Source: Muraenolepis orangiensis (lineage: Eukaryota > Chordata > Actinopteri > Gadiformes > Muraenolepididae). Taken from it: DNA of 64,000 bases. The first letter of the stretch is position 1. Every line of letters starts with the position of its first letter. Position numbers and translations under genes: made by a program. Shown one piece after another: positions 14,021-28,155 of this stretch. The stretch covers positions 1 through 64,000 of the forward strand of contig JANIIK010000777.1 of NCBI GenBank assembly GCA_027704905.1, given 5' to 3'. The notes under the pieces were generated by a model. The model was not told where the DNA came from. It saw only the letters and a program-made list of their open reading frames with translations, and ran no database searches.

Positions 14021-17000
14021 TTTTAGTCAAACATTCATCCGACATTGTGTGCCTATATTCGGATTGGAGATTGAGTGTGTGTGGGGGTGAGGACCAGTGC
14101 TTGTAGTCAAACATTCATCCGACATTGTGTGCCTATATTCGGATTGGAGATGGAGTGTGTGTGGTGGTCAGGACCAGTGCTTTTAGTCATACACACATCC
14201 GAAATTGAGTGCCTATTTTCTGATTGGAGATGGAGTGTGTGTGGGGGTGGGGACCAGTGGATTTAGTCAAACATTCATACGACATTGTGTGCTTATATTC
14301 GGATTGGAGATTGAGTGTGTTTGGGGTCGGGACCAGTGCTCATAGTCATACACTCATCCGACATTGTATGCCAATATTCGGATTGGAGATGGAGTGTGTG
14401 TTGGGCTCAGGACCAGTGCTTTTGGTCAAACATTCATCCGATATTGTGTGCCTCTGTCTGGATGGGAGATGTAGTGTGCGTGGGTCAGTACCAGTGCTTT
14501 TAGTCAATCACTCATCCGACAGTGTGTGCCCATATTCGGATTGGAGATGGAGTGTGTGTGGGGGTGAGGACCAGTGCTTTTAGTCATACAATCGTCCGAC
14601 ATTGAGTGCCTATATTCGGATTAGAGATGGAGTGTGTGTGGGTCAGTAACAGTGCTCATAGTCATACACTCATCCGACATTGTGTGGCTATATTTGGATT
14701 GAAGATGGAGTGTGTGTGGGGGTGAGGACCAGTGCTTTTAGTCAAACATTCATCCGACATTGTGTGCCTATATTCGGATTGGAGATTGAGTGTGTGTGGG
14801 GGTGAGGACCAGTGCTTGTAGTCAAACATTCATCCGACATTGTGTGCCTATATTTGGATTGGAGATGGAGTGTGTGTGGGGGTCAGGACCAGTGCTTTTA
14901 GTCATACACACATCCGAAATTGAGTGCCTATTTTCGGATTGGAGATGGAGTTTGTGTGGGGGTGAGGACCAGTGGTTTTAGTTAAACATTCATCCGACAA
15001 TGTGTGCCTATATTCGGATTGGAGTTGGAGTGTGTGTGGGGGTCAGGACCAGTGCTTTTAGTCATACACACATCCAACATTGAGTGCCTATATTCGGATT
15101 GGAGATGAACTGTGTGGGGGTCAGGACCAGTGCTCTTAGTCATACACTTTTCCGACATTGTGTGCCTATATTCGGATTGGAGATGGAGTGTGTGTGGGGA
15201 TGAGGACCAGTGCTTTTAGTCATACACACATCCGACATTATGTGCCTATATTCGGAATGGAGATGGAGTGTGTGGGGTCAGGACCAGTGCTATTGTCATA
15301 CACTATCCGACATTGAGTGCCTATTCGGATGGAGATGGAGTGTGTGTGGGAGTCAGGACCAGTGCTTTTAGTCAAACATACATCCGACATTGTGTGCCTA
15401 TATTCGGATTGGAGATGGAGTGTGTGGGGGTCAGGACCAGTGCTCATAGTCATACACTTATCCGACATTGTGTGCCTATATTCGGATTGGAGAATGAGTG
15501 TTTGTGGGGGTCAGGACCAGTGCATTTAGTCAAACATTCATCCGACATTGAGTGCCTATATTCGCAATGGAGATGTGTGTGGTGTCAGGACCAGTTCTCA
15601 TAGTCTTACACTTATCCGACATTGTGTGCCAATATTCGGATTGGAGATGGAATGTGTGTGGGTCCGGAACAGTGCTCATAGTCATACACTTATCCGACAT
15701 TGAGTGCTTATTTTGGATGGGAAATGGAATGTGTGTGGGGGTGAGGACCAGTGCTTTTAGTCAAACACTCATCCGACAGTTTGTGCCCATATTCGGATTG
15801 GAGATGGACTGTGTGTGGGGGTGAGGACCAGTGCTTTTAGTCTTACAATCATCCGAGAATTGAGTGCCTATATTCGGATTGGAGATGGAGTGTGTGTGGG
15901 GTCAGGACCAGTGCTCATAGTCATACACTCATCTGACATTGTGTGGCTATATTCGGATTGGAGATGGAGTTTGTGTGGGGGTGAGGACCAGTGCTTTTAT
16001 TCAAACATTCATCCGACATTGTGTGCCTATATTCGGATTGGTGATGGAGTGTGTGTGGGGGTCAGGACCAGTGCTTTTAGTCATACACACATCCGACAAT
16101 GAGTGCCTATTTTCGGATTGGAGATGGAGTGTGTGGGGGTCAGGACCAGTGCTCATTGTCATACACTTATCCAACATTGTGTGCCTATTTCGGATTGGAG
16201 ATGGAGTGTGTGGGGGTCAGGACCAGTGCTCATAGTCATACACTTATCCGACATTGTGTGCCTATATTCGGATTGGAGAATGAGTGTTTGTGGGGGTCAG
16301 GACCAGTGCATTTAGTCAAACATTCATCCGACATTGAGTGCCTATATTCGGATTGGAGATGGAGTGTGTGTGGTGTCAGGACCAGTTCTCATAGTCTTAC
16401 ACTTATCCGACATTGTGTGCCAATATTCGGATTGGAGATGGAATGTGTGTGGGTCAGGAACAGTGCTCATAGTCATACACTTATCCGACATTGAGTGCTT
16501 ATTTTTGTATGGAAATGGAGTGTGTGTGGGGGTCAGTACCAGTGCTTTTAGTCAAACACTCATCCGACAGTTTGTGCCCATATTCGGATTGGACATGGAC
16601 TGTGTGTGGGGGTGAGGACCAGTGCTTTTAGTCTTACAATCATCCGACATTGAGTTCCTATATTCGGATTGGAGATGGAGTGTGTGTGGGGTCAGGACCA
16701 GTGCTCATAGTCATACACTCATCTGACATTGTGTGGCTATATTCGGATTGGAGATGGAGTTTGTGTGGGGGTGAGGACCAGTGCTTTTAGTCAAACACTC
16801 ATCCGACAGTGTGTGCCCATATTCGGATTGGAGATGGAGTGTGTGTGAGGGTGAGGACCAGTGCTTTTAGTCATACAATCATCCGACATTGAGTGCCTAT
16901 ATTCGGATTGGAGATGGATTGTGTGTTGGGTCAGGACCAGTGCTCATAGTCATACACTTATCTGACATTGAGTGCCTATTTCGGATGGGAGATGGAGTGT

Positions 17001-17535
17001 GTGTGGGAGTCAGGACCAGTGCTTTTAGTCATACACAAATCCGAAATTGAGTGCCTATTTTCAGATAGGAGATGGAGTGTGTGGGGGTCAGGGCCAGTGC
17101 TCATAGTCATACACTTATCCAACATTTTGTGCCTATATTCAGATTGGAGAGGGAGTGTGTGTGGGAGTCAGGACCAGTGCTTTTAGTCAAACATTCATCC
17201 GACATTGTGTGCCTATATTCAGATTGGAGATGAAGTGTGTGTGGGGGTCAGGACCAGTGCTTTTAGTCATACACACATCCGACATTGTGTGCCTATATTC
17301 GGAATGGAGATGGAGTGTGTGGGGGTCAGGACCAGTGCTAATTGTCATACACTTATCCGACATTGAGTGCCTATATTCGGATTGGAGATTGAGTGTGTGG
17401 GGGTCAGGACCAGTGCTCCTAGTCATTCACTTATCCGACATTGTGTGCGTATATTCAGATTGGAGATGGAGTGTGTGTGGGGGTGAGGACCAGTGCTTTA
17501 ATAAAACATTCATCCGACATTGTGTGCCTATATTC

Positions 17536-20500
17536 GGAGTGGAGCTGGAATGTGTGTGGGGGTCAGGACCAGTGCTTTTTGTCAAACATTCATCCGACAT
17601 TGAGTGCCTATTTTCGGATTGGAGATGGAGTGTGTGGGGGTCAAGACCAGTTCTCATAGTCATACACTTATCAGATATTGTGTGCCTATATTCGGATTGG
17701 AGATGGAGTTTGTGTGGGGGTGAGGACCAGTGCTTTTATTCAAACATTCATCCGACATTGTGTGCCTATATTCGGATTGGAGATGGAGTGTGTGTGGGGG
17801 TCAGGACCAGTGCTTTTAGTCATACACATATCCGACATTGAGTGCCTAGTTTCGGATTGGAGATGGAGTGTGTGGGGGTCAGGACCAGTGCTCATAGTCA
17901 TCCACTTATCCGACATTGTGTGCCTATATTCGGATTGGAGAATGAGTGTTTGTGGGGGTCAGGACCAGTGCATTTAGTCAAACATTCATCCGACATTGAG
18001 TGCCTATATTCGGATTTGAGATGGATTGTGTGTGGTGTCAGGACCAGTTCTCATAGTCTTACACTTATCCGACATTGTGTGCCAATATTCGGATTGGAGA
18101 TGGAATGTGTGTGGGTCAGGAACAGTGCTCATAGTCATACACTTATGTATGAGTGTGTGTGGGGGTCAGTACCAGTGCTTTAGTCAAACACTCATCCGAC
18201 AGTTTGTGCCCATATTCGGATTGGAGATGGAGTGTGTGTGGGGGTGAGGACCAGTGCTTTTAGTCTTACAATCATCCAACATTGAGTGCCTATATTTGGA
18301 TTGGAGATGGAGTGTGTGTGGGGTCAGGACCAGTGCTCATAGTCATACACTCATCTGACATTGTGTGGCTATATTCGGATTGGAGATGGAGTGTGTGTTG
18401 GGGTCAGGACCAGTGCTTTTGGTCAAACATTCATCCGATATTGTGTGCCTCTGTCTGGATGGGAGATGTAGTGTGTGTGGGGGTCAGTACCAGTGCTTTT
18501 AGTCAAACACTCATCCGACAGTGTGTGCCCATATTCGGATTGGAGATGGAGATTGTCTGGGGGTGAGGACCAGTGCTTTTAGTCATACAATCATCCGACA
18601 TTGAGTGCCTATATTCGGATTGGAGATGGAGAGTGTGTTGGGTCAGGACCAGTGCTCATAGTCATACACTTATCCGACATTGAGTGCCTATTTCGGATGG
18701 GAGATGGAGTGTGTGTGGGAGTCAAGACCAGTGCTTTTAGTCATACACACATCCGAAATTGAGTGCCTATTTTCGGAGTGGAGCTGGAATGTGTGTGGGG
18801 GTCAGGACCAGTGCTTTTTGTCAAACATTCATCCGACATTGAGTGCCTATTTTCGGATTGGAGATGGAGTGTGTGGGGGTCAAGACCAGTTCTCATAGTC
18901 ATACACTTATCAGATATTGTGTGCCTATATTCGGATTGGAGATGGAGTTTGTGTGGGGGTGAGGACCAGTGCTTTTATTCAAACATTCATCCGACATTGT
19001 GTGCCTATATTCGGATTGGAGATGGAGTGTGTGTGGGGGTCAGGACCAGTGCTTTTAGTCATACACATATCCGACATTGAGTGCCTAGTTTCGGATTGGA
19101 GATGGAGTGTGTGGGGGTCAGGACCAGTGCTCATAGTCATCCACTTATCCGACATTGTGTGCCTATATTCGGATTGGAGAATGAGTGTTTGTGGGGGTCA
19201 GGACCAGTGCATTTAGTCAAACATTCATCCGACATTGAGTGCCTATATTCGGATTTGAGATGGATTGTGTGTGGTGTCAGGACCAGTTCTCATAGTCTTA
19301 CACTTATCCGACATTGTGTGCCAATATTCGGATTGGAGATGGAATGTGTGTGGGTCAGGAACAGTGCTCATAGTCATACACTTATGTATGAGTGTGTGTG
19401 GGGGTCAGTACCAGTGCTTTAGTCAAACACTCATCCGACAGTTTGTGCCCATATTCGGATTGGAGATGGAGTGTGTGTGGGGGTGAGGACCAGTGCTTTT
19501 AGTCTTACAATCATCCAACATTGAGTGCCTATATTTGGATTGGAGATGGAGTGTGTGTGGGGTCAGGACCAGTGCTCATAGTCATACACTCATCTGACAT
19601 TGTGTGGCTATATTCGGATTGGAGATGGAGTGTGTGTTGGGGTCAGGACCAGTGCTTTTGGTCAAACATTCATCCGACATTGAGTGCCTATTTTCGGATT
19701 GGAGATGGAGTGTGTGGGGGTCAAGACCAGTTCTCATAGTCATACACTTATCAGATATTGTGTGCCTATATTCGGATTGGAGATGGAGTTTGTGTGGGGG
19801 TGAGGACCAGTGCTTTTATTCAAACATTCATCCGACATTGTGTGCCTATATTCGGATTGGAGATGGAGTGTGTGTGGGGGTCAGGACCAGTGCTTTTAGT
19901 CATACACATATCCGACATTGAGTGCCTAGTTTCGGATTGGAGATGGAGTGTGTGGGGGTCAGGACCAGTGCTCATAGTCATCCACTTATCCGACATTGTG
20001 TGCCTATATTCGGATTGGAGAATGAGTGTTTGTGGGGGTCAGGACCAGTGCATTTAGTCAAACATTCATCCGACATTGAGTGCCTATATTCGGATTTGAG
20101 ATGGATTGTGTGTGGTGTCAGGACCAGTTCTCATAGTCTTACACTTATCCGACATTGTGTGCCAATATTCGGATTGGAGATGGAATGTGTGTGGGTCAGG
20201 AACAGTGCTCATAGTCATACACTTATGTATGAGTGTGTGTGGGGGTCAGTACCAGTGCTTTAGTCAAACACTCATCCGACAGTTTGTGCCCATATTCGGA
20301 TTGGAGATGGAGTGTGTGTGGGGGTGAGGACCAGTGCTTTTAGTCTTACAATCATCCAACATTGAGTGCCTATATTTGGATTGGAGATGGAGTGTGTGTG
20401 GGGTCAGGACCAGTGCTCATAGTCATACACTCATCTGACATTGTGTGGCTATATTCGGATTGGAGATGGAGTGTGTGTTGGGGTCAGGACCAGTGCTTTT

Positions 20501-21919
20501 GGTCAAACATTCATCCGATATTGTGTGCCTCTGTCTGGATGGGAGATGTAGTGTGTGTGGGGGTCAGTACCAGTGCTTTTAGTCAAACACTCATCCGACA
20601 GTGTGTGCCCATATTCGGATTGGAGATGGAGATTGTCTGGGGGTGAGGACCAGTGCTTTTAGTCATACAATCATCCGACATTGAGTGCCTATATTCGGAT
20701 TGGAGATGGAGTGTGTGTTGGGTCAGGACCAGTGCTCATAGTCATACACTTATCCGACATTGAGTGCCTATTTCGGATGGGAGATGGAGTGTGTGTGGGA
20801 GTCAGGACCAGTGCTTTTAGTCATACACACATCCGAAATTGAGTGCCTATTTTCGGAGTGGAGCTGGAATGTGTGTGGGGGTCAGGACCAGTGCTTTTTG
20901 TCAAACATTCATCCGACATTGAGTGCCTATTTTCGGATTGGAGATGGAGTGTGTGGGGGTCAAGACCAGTTCTCATAGTCATACACTTATCAGATATTGT
21001 GTGCCTATATTCGGATTGGAGATGGAGTTTGTGTGGGGGTGAGGACCAGTGCTTTTATTCAAACATTCATCCGACATTGTGTGCCTATATTCGGATTGGA
21101 GATGGAGTGTGTGTGGGGGTCAGGACCAGTGCTTTTAGTCATACACATATCCGACATTGAGTGCCTAGTTTCGGATTGGAGATGGAGTGTGTGGGGGTCA
21201 GGACCAGTGCTCATAGTCATCCACTTATCCGACATTGTGTGCCTATATTCGGATTGGAGAATGAGTGTTTGTGGGGGTCAGGACCAGTGCATTTAGTCAA
21301 ACATTCATCCGACATTGAGTGCCTATATTCGGATTTGAGATGGATTGTGTGTGGTGTCAGGACCAGTTCTCATAGTCTTACACTTATCCGACATTGTGTG
21401 CCAATATTCGGATTGGAGATGGAATGTGTGTGGGTCAGGAACAGTGCTCATAGTCATACACTTATGTATGAGTGTGTGTGGGGGTCAGTACCAGTGCTTT
21501 AGTCAAACACTCATCCGACAGTTTGTGCCCATATTCGGATTGGAGATGGAGTGTGTGTGGGGGTGAGGACCAGTGCTTTTAGTCTTACAATCATCCAACA
21601 TTGAGTGCCTATATTTGGATTGGAGATGGAGTGTGTGTGGGGTCAGGACCAGTGCTCATAGTCATACACTCATCTGACATTGTGTGGCTATATTCGGATT
21701 GGAGATGGAGTGTGTGTTGGGGTCAGGACCAGTGCTTTTGGTCAAACATTCATCCGATATTGTGTGCCTCTGTCTGGATGGGAGATGTAGTGTGTGTGGG
21801 GGTCAGTACCAGTGCTTTTAGTCAAACACTCATCCGACAGTGTGTGCCCATATTCGGATTGGAGATGGAGATTGTCTGGGGGTGAGGACCAGTGCTTTTA
21901 GTCATACAATCATCCGACA
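17536..21919 (+). repeat. Four-copy higher-order repeat with alternating 1,239 and 841 bp spacing
   Basis: Corresponding points lie at 18,026, 19,265, 20,106 and 21,345, giving steps of 1,239, 841 and 1,239 bp. The 398 bp difference is five satellite units. Each copy carries the same broken unit of about 49 bp, cacttatgtatgagtgtg (near 18,139, 19,378, 20,219 and 21,458), which serves as a private marker. The shorter spacing has a visible joint near 19,678. There the unit that elsewhere reads catccgatattgtgtgcctc passes instead into catccgacattgagtgcc. Confidence 0.85.
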
Positions 21920-22904
21920 TTGAGTGCCTATATTCGGATTGGAGATGGAGTGTGTGTTGGGTCAGGACCAGTGCTCATAGTCATACAATCATCCGACATT
22001 GAGTGCCTATATTCGGATTGGAGATGGAGTGTGTGTGGGTCAGTACCAGTGCTCATAGTCACACACTCATCCGACATTGTGTGGCTATATTTGGATTGGA
22101 GATGGAGTGTGTGTGGGGGTGAGGACCAGTGCTTTTAGTCAAACATTCATCCGACATTGAGTGCCTATATTCGGATTGGAGATTGAGTGTGTGTGGGGGT
22201 GAGGACCAGTGCTTGTAGTCAAACATTCATCCGACATTGTGTGCCTATATTCGGATTGGAGATGGAGTGTGTGTGGGGGTCAGGACCAGTGCTTTTAGTC
22301 ATACACACATCCGACATTGAGTGCCTAGTATCTGATTGGAAATGGAGTGTGTGGGGGTCAGGACCAGTGCTCATAGTCATACACTTATCCGACATTGTGT
22401 GCCTATATTCGGATTGGAGAATGAGTGTTTGTGGGGGTCAGGACCAGTGCATTTAGTCAAACATTCATCCGACATTGAGTGCCTATATTCGGATTGGAGA
22501 TGGATTGTGTGTGGTGTCAGGACCAGTTCTCATAGTCTTACACTTATCCGACATTGAGTACTTATTTTCGGATGGGAAATGGAGTGTGTGTGGGGGTCAG
22601 TACCAGTGCTTTTAGTCAAACACTCATCCGACAGTTTGTGCCCATATTCGGATTGGAGATGGAGTGTGTGTGGGGGTGAGGACCAGTGCTTTTTGTCTTA
22701 CAATCATCCGACATTGAGTGCCTATATTCGGATTGGAGATGGAGTTTGTGTGGGGGTGAGGACCAGTGCTTTTAGTTAAACATTCATCCGACAATGTGTG
22801 TCTATATTCGGATTGGAGTTGAAGTGTGTGTGGGGGTCAGGACCAGTGCTTTTAGTCATACACAGATCCAACATTGAGTGCCTATATTCGGATTGGAGAT
22901 GGAG

Positions 22905-24814
22905 TGTGTGTGGGGGTGAGGACCAGTGCTTTTAGTCAAACATTCATCCGACATTGTGTGCCTATATTCGGATTGGAGATTGAGTGTGTGTGGGGGTGAG
23001 GACCAGTGCTTGTAGTCAAACATTCATCCGACATTGTGTGCCTATATTCGGATTGGATATGGAGTGTGTGTGGTGGTCAGGACCAGTGCTTTTAGGCATA
23101 CACACATCCGAAATTGAGTGCCTATTTTCGGATTGGAGATGGAGTGTGTGTGGGGGTGGGGACCAGTGGATTTAGTCAAACATTCATCCGACAGTTTGTG
23201 CCCATATTCGGATTGGAGATTGAGTGTGTGTGGGGGTGAGGACCAGTGCTTGTAGTCAAACATTCATCCGACATTGTGTGCCTATATTCGGATTGGAGAT
23301 GGAGTGTGTGTGGTGGTCAGGACCAGTGCTTTTAGTCATACACACATCCGAAATTGAGTGCCTATTTTCTGATTGGAGATGGAGTGTGTGTGGGGGTGGG
23401 GACCAGTGGATTTAGTCAAACATTCATACGACATTGTGTGCTTATATTCGGATTGGAGATTCAGTGTGTTTGGGGTCGGGACCAGTGCTCATAGTCATAC
23501 ACTCATCCGACATTGTGTGCCAATATTCGGATTGGAGATGGAGTGTGTGTTGGGGTCAGGACCAGTGCTTTTGGTCAAACATTCATCCGATATTGTGTGC
23601 CTCTGTCTGGATGGGAGATGTAGTGTGTGTGGGTCAGTACCAGTGCTTTTAGTCAATCACTCATCCGACAGTGTGTGCCCATATTCGGATTGGAGATGGA
23701 GTGTGTGTGGGGGTGAGGACCAGTGCTTTTAGTCATACAATCGTCCGACATTGAGTGCCTATATTCGGATTTGAGATGGAGTGTGTGTGGGTCAGTAACA
23801 GTGCTCATAGTCATACACTCATCCGACATTGTGTGGCTATATTTGGATTGAAGATGGAGTGTGTGTGGGGGTGAGGACCAGTGCTTTTAGTCAAACATTC
23901 ATCCGACATTGTGTGCCTATATTCGGATTGGAGATTGAGTGTGTGTGGGGGTGAGGACCAGTGCTTGTAGTCAAACATTCATCCGACATTGTGTGCCTAT
24001 ATTCGGATTGGATATGGAGTGTGTGTGGTGGTCAGGACCAGTGCTTTTAGGCATACACACATCCGAAATTGAGTGCCTATTTTCGGATTGGAGATGGAGT
24101 GTGTGTGGGGGTGGGGACCAGTGGATTTAGTCAAACATTCATCCGACAGTTTGTGCCCATATTCGGATTGGAGATTGAGTGTGTGTGGGGGTGAGGACCA
24201 GTGCTTGTAGTCAAACATTCATCCGACATTGTGTGCCTATATTCGGATTGGAGATGGAGTGTGTGTGGTGGTCAGGACCAGTGCTTTTAGTCATACACAC
24301 ATCCGAAATTGAGTGCCTATTTTCTGATTGGAGATGGAGTGTGTGTGGGGGTGGGGACCAGTGGATTTAGTCAAACATTCATACGACATTGTGTGCTTAT
24401 ATTCGGATTGGAGATTCAGTGTGTTTGGGGTCGGGACCAGTGCTCATAGTCATACACTCATCCGACATTGTGTGCCAATATTCGGATTGGAGATGGAGTG
24501 TGTGTTGGGGTCAGGACCAGTGCTTTTGGTCAAACATTCATCCGATATTGTGTGCCTCTGTCTGGATGGGAGATGTAGTGTGTGTGGGTCAGTACCAGTG
24601 CTTTTAGTCAATCACTCATCCGACAGTGTGTGCCCATATTCGGATTGGAGATGGAGTGTGTGTGGGGGTGAGGACCAGTGCTTTTAGTCATACAATCGTC
24701 CGACATTGAGTGCCTATATTCGGATTTGAGATGGAGTGTGTGTGGGTCAGTAACAGTGCTCATAGTCATACACTCATCCGACATTGTGTGGCTATATTTG
24801 GATTGAAGATGGAG
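22905..24814 (+). repeat. Tandem duplication of 955 bp (12 units)
   Basis: Two adjacent blocks match at a constant offset of 955 bp (22,984/23,939, 23,224/24,179, 23,373/24,328, 23,434/24,389). All open frames in the first copy recur with the same translation in the second, so the copies are nearly identical and the event is recent. Confidence 0.85.
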
Positions 24815-27800
24815 TGTGTGTGGGGGTGAGGACCAGTGCTTTTAGTCAAACATTCATCCGACATTGTGTGCCTATATTCGGATTGGAGATGGAGTGTGTG
24901 TGGGGGTCAGGACCAGTGCTTTTATTCATACACACAAATCCGAAATTGAGTGCCTATTTTCGGATTGGAGATGGAGTTTGTGTGGGGGTGAGGACCAGTG
25001 GTTTTAGTTAAACATTCATCCGACAATGTGTGCCTATTTTCGGATTGGAGTTGGAGTGTGTGTGGGGGTCAGGACCAGTGCTTTTAGTCATACACACATC
25101 CAACATTGAGTGCCTATATTCGGATTGGAGATGAACTGTGTGGGGGTGAGGACCAGTGCTCATAGTCATACACTTTTCCGACATTGTGTGCCTATATTCG
25201 GATTGGACATGGAGTGTGTGTGGGGATGAGGACCAGTGCTTTTAGTCATACACTTATCCAACATTGTGTGCCTTTATTCGGATTGGAGAGGGAGTGTGTG
25301 TGGGAGTCAGGACCAGTGCTTTCAGTCATACACACATCCGACATTATGTGCCTATATTCGGAATGGAGATGGAGTGTGTGGGGGTCAGGACCAGTGCTAA
25401 TTGTCATACACTTATCCGACATTGAGTGCCTATTTCGGATGGGAGATGGAGTGTGTGTGGGAGTCAGGACCAGTGCTTTTAGTTAAACATACATCCGACA
25501 TTGTGTGCCTATATTCGGATTGGAGATGGAGTGTGTGGGGGTCAGGACCAGTGCTCATAGTCATACACTTATCCGACATTGTGTGCCTATATTCGGATTG
25601 GAGAATGAGTGTTTGTGGGGGTCAGGACCAGTGCATTTAGTCAAACATTCATCCGACATTGAGTGCCTATATTCGCAATGGAGATGGAGTGTGTGTGGTG
25701 TCAGGACCAGTTCTCATAGTCTTACACTTATCCGACATTGTGTGCCAATATTCGGATTGGAGATGGAATGTGTGTGGGTCAGGAACAGTGCTCATAGTCA
25801 TACACTTATCCGACATTGAGTGCTTATTTTCAGATGGGAAATGGAGTGTGTGTGGGGGTCAGTACCAGTGCTTTTAGTCAAACACTCATCCGACAGTTTG
25901 TGCCCATATTCGGATTGGAGATGGAGTGTGTGTGGGGGTGAGGACCAGTGCTTTTTGTCTTACAATCATCCGACATTGAGTGCCTATATTCGGATTGGAG
26001 ATGGAGTTTGTGTGGGGGTGAGGACCAGTGCTTTTAGTTAAACATTCATCCGACAATGTGTGCCTATATTCGGATTGGAGTTGGAGTGTGTGTGGGGGTC
26101 AGGACCAGTGCTTTTAGTCATACACACATCCAACATTGAGTGCCTATATTCGGATTGGAGATGGACTGTGTGGGGGTCAGGACCAGTGCTCATAGTCATA
26201 CACTTTTCCGACATTGTGTGCCTATATTCGGATTGGAGATGGAGTGTGTGTGGGGGTGAGGACCAGTGCTTTTAGTCAAACATTCATCCGACATTGTGTG
26301 CCTATATTCGGATTGGAGATTGAGTGTGTGTGGGGGTGAGGACCAGTGCTTGTAGTCAAACATTCATCCGACATTGTGTGCCTATATTCGGATTGGATAT
26401 GGAGTGTGTGTGGTGGTCAGGACCAGTGCTTTTAGGCATACACACATCCGAAATTGAGTGCCTATTTTCGGAATGGAGATGGAGTGTGTGTGGGGGTGGG
26501 GACCAGTGGATTTAGTCAAACATTCATCCGACAGTTTGTGCCCATATTCGGATTGGAGATGGAGTGTGTGTGGGGGTGAGGACCAGTGCTTTTTGTCTTA
26601 CAATCATCCGACACTGAGTGCCTATATTCGGATTGGAGATGGAGTGTGTGTGGGGTCAGGACCAGTGCTCATAGTCATACACTCATCTGACATTGTGTGG
26701 CTATATTCGGATTGGAGATGGAGTGTGTGGGGGTCAGGACCAGTGCTCATAGTCATACACTTATCCGACATTGTGTGCTTATATTCCGATTGGAGATGGA
26801 GTTTGTGTGGGGGTGAGGACCAGTGCTTTTAGTCAAACATTCATCCGACATTGTGGGCCTATATTTGGATTGGAGATTGAGTGTGTGTGGGGGTGAGGAC
26901 CAGTGCTTGTAGTCAAACATTCATCCGACATTGTGTGCCTATATTCGGATTGGAGATGGAGTGTGTGTGGTGGTCAGGACCAGTGCTTTTAGTCATACAC
27001 ACATCCGAAATTGAGTGCCTATTTTCTGATTGGAGATGGAGTGTGTGTGGGGGTGGGGACCAGTGGATTTAGTCAAACATTCATACGACATTGAGTGCTT
27101 ATATTCGGATTGGAGATTCAGTGTGTTTGGGGTCGGGACCAGTGCTCATAGTCATACACTCATCCGACATTGTGTGCCAATATTCGGATTGGAGATGGAG
27201 TGTGTGTTGGGGTCAGGACCAGTGCTTTTGGTCAAACATTCATCCGATATTGTGTGCCTCTGTCTGGATGGGAGATGTAGTGTGTGTGGGTCAGTACCAG
27301 TGCTTTTAGTCAATCACTCATCCGACAGTGTGTACCCATATTCGGATTGGAGATGGAGTGTGTGTGGGGGTGAGGACCAGTGCTTTTAGTCATACAATCG
27401 TCCGACATTGAGTGCCTATATTCGGATTTGAGATGGAGTGTGTGTGGGTCAGTAACAGTGCTCATAGTCATACACTCATCCGACATTGTGTGGCTATATT
27501 TGGATTGAAGATGGAGTGTGTGTGGGGGTGAGGACCAGTGCTTTTAGTCAAACATTCATCCGACATTGTGTGCCTATATTCGGATTTGAGATTGAGTGTG
27601 TGTGGGGGTGAGGACCAGTGCTTGTAGTCAAACATTCATCCGACATTGTGTGCCTATATTCGGATTGGAGATGGAGTGTGTGTGGGGGTCAGGACCAGTG
27701 CTTTTATTCATACACACATCCGAAATTGAGTGCCTATTTTCGGATTGGAGATGGAGTTTGTGTGGGGGTGAGGACCAGTGGTTTTAGTTAAACATTCATC

Positions 27801-27943
27801 CGACAATGTGTGCCTATATTCGGATTGGAGTTGGAGTGTGTGTGGGGGTCAGGACCAGTGCTTTTAGTCATACACACATCCAACATTGAGTGCCTATATT
27901 CGGATTGGAGATGAACTGTGTGGGGGTCAGGACCAGTGCTCAT

Positions 27944-27971
27944 AGTCAAGTCAAGTCAAGTCAAGTCAAGT
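27944..27971 (-). repeat. Pentamer tail of the LINE and candidate target-site duplication
   Basis: Five copies of agtca in tandem sit at the satellite-LINE joint. The first (27,944-27,948) is also normal satellite sequence (ctcatagtcatac). On the minus strand the LINE 3' end is therefore (TGACT)n. The same agtca is the first satellite sequence on the far side (29,515-29,519), giving a candidate 5-bp target-site duplication that cannot be separated from the tail because the two are the same pentamer. Confidence 0.7.
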
Positions 27972-28057
27972 TTATTGTCACTTCACAGTTTACAGTTTAG
28001 TATAAAGCAGTGATGTGAAATTCTTGTGTGCAATACCCGACGACAGACAGCAGTTAT

Positions 28058-28155
28058 AGAATAAGATAAAATAAAAATAGATAAAAATAGATAAAAAATA
28101 GAATAAAAAATAGAATAAAAAATAGAATAAGGAATATAAAATAAAAATAAAAAAT
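28058..28155. repeat. AT-rich low-complexity tract in the LINE 3' UTR
   Basis: About 100 bp composed of imperfect ataaaaatag-type pieces on the plus strand, lying between the LINE stop codon and its tail. A short (at)n run follows near 28,195-28,207. No gene is seen in it. Confidence 0.8.

Larger units (their letters stand above)
1..27948 (+). repeat. 80-bp satellite array, left block
   Basis: Head-to-tail copies of a 78-80 bp unit fill this interval. Recurrent cores are catccgacattgtgtgcc, then tattcggattggagatgg, then a (GT)n-Gn tract, then caggaccagtgctttt and agtcawacay. One typical 80-bp copy contains 17 A, 13 C, 25 G and 25 T, so the plus strand is G-rich over C. Most length variation lies in the GT/G tract. 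All copies face the same way. The array begins before base 1, so no edge is seen. Every plus- and minus-strand open frame here is a repeat by-product, since the frame shifts from unit to unit and ends at the tag of cttttagtc. No host gene is visible. The family is not one I can name. Confidence 0.97.
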
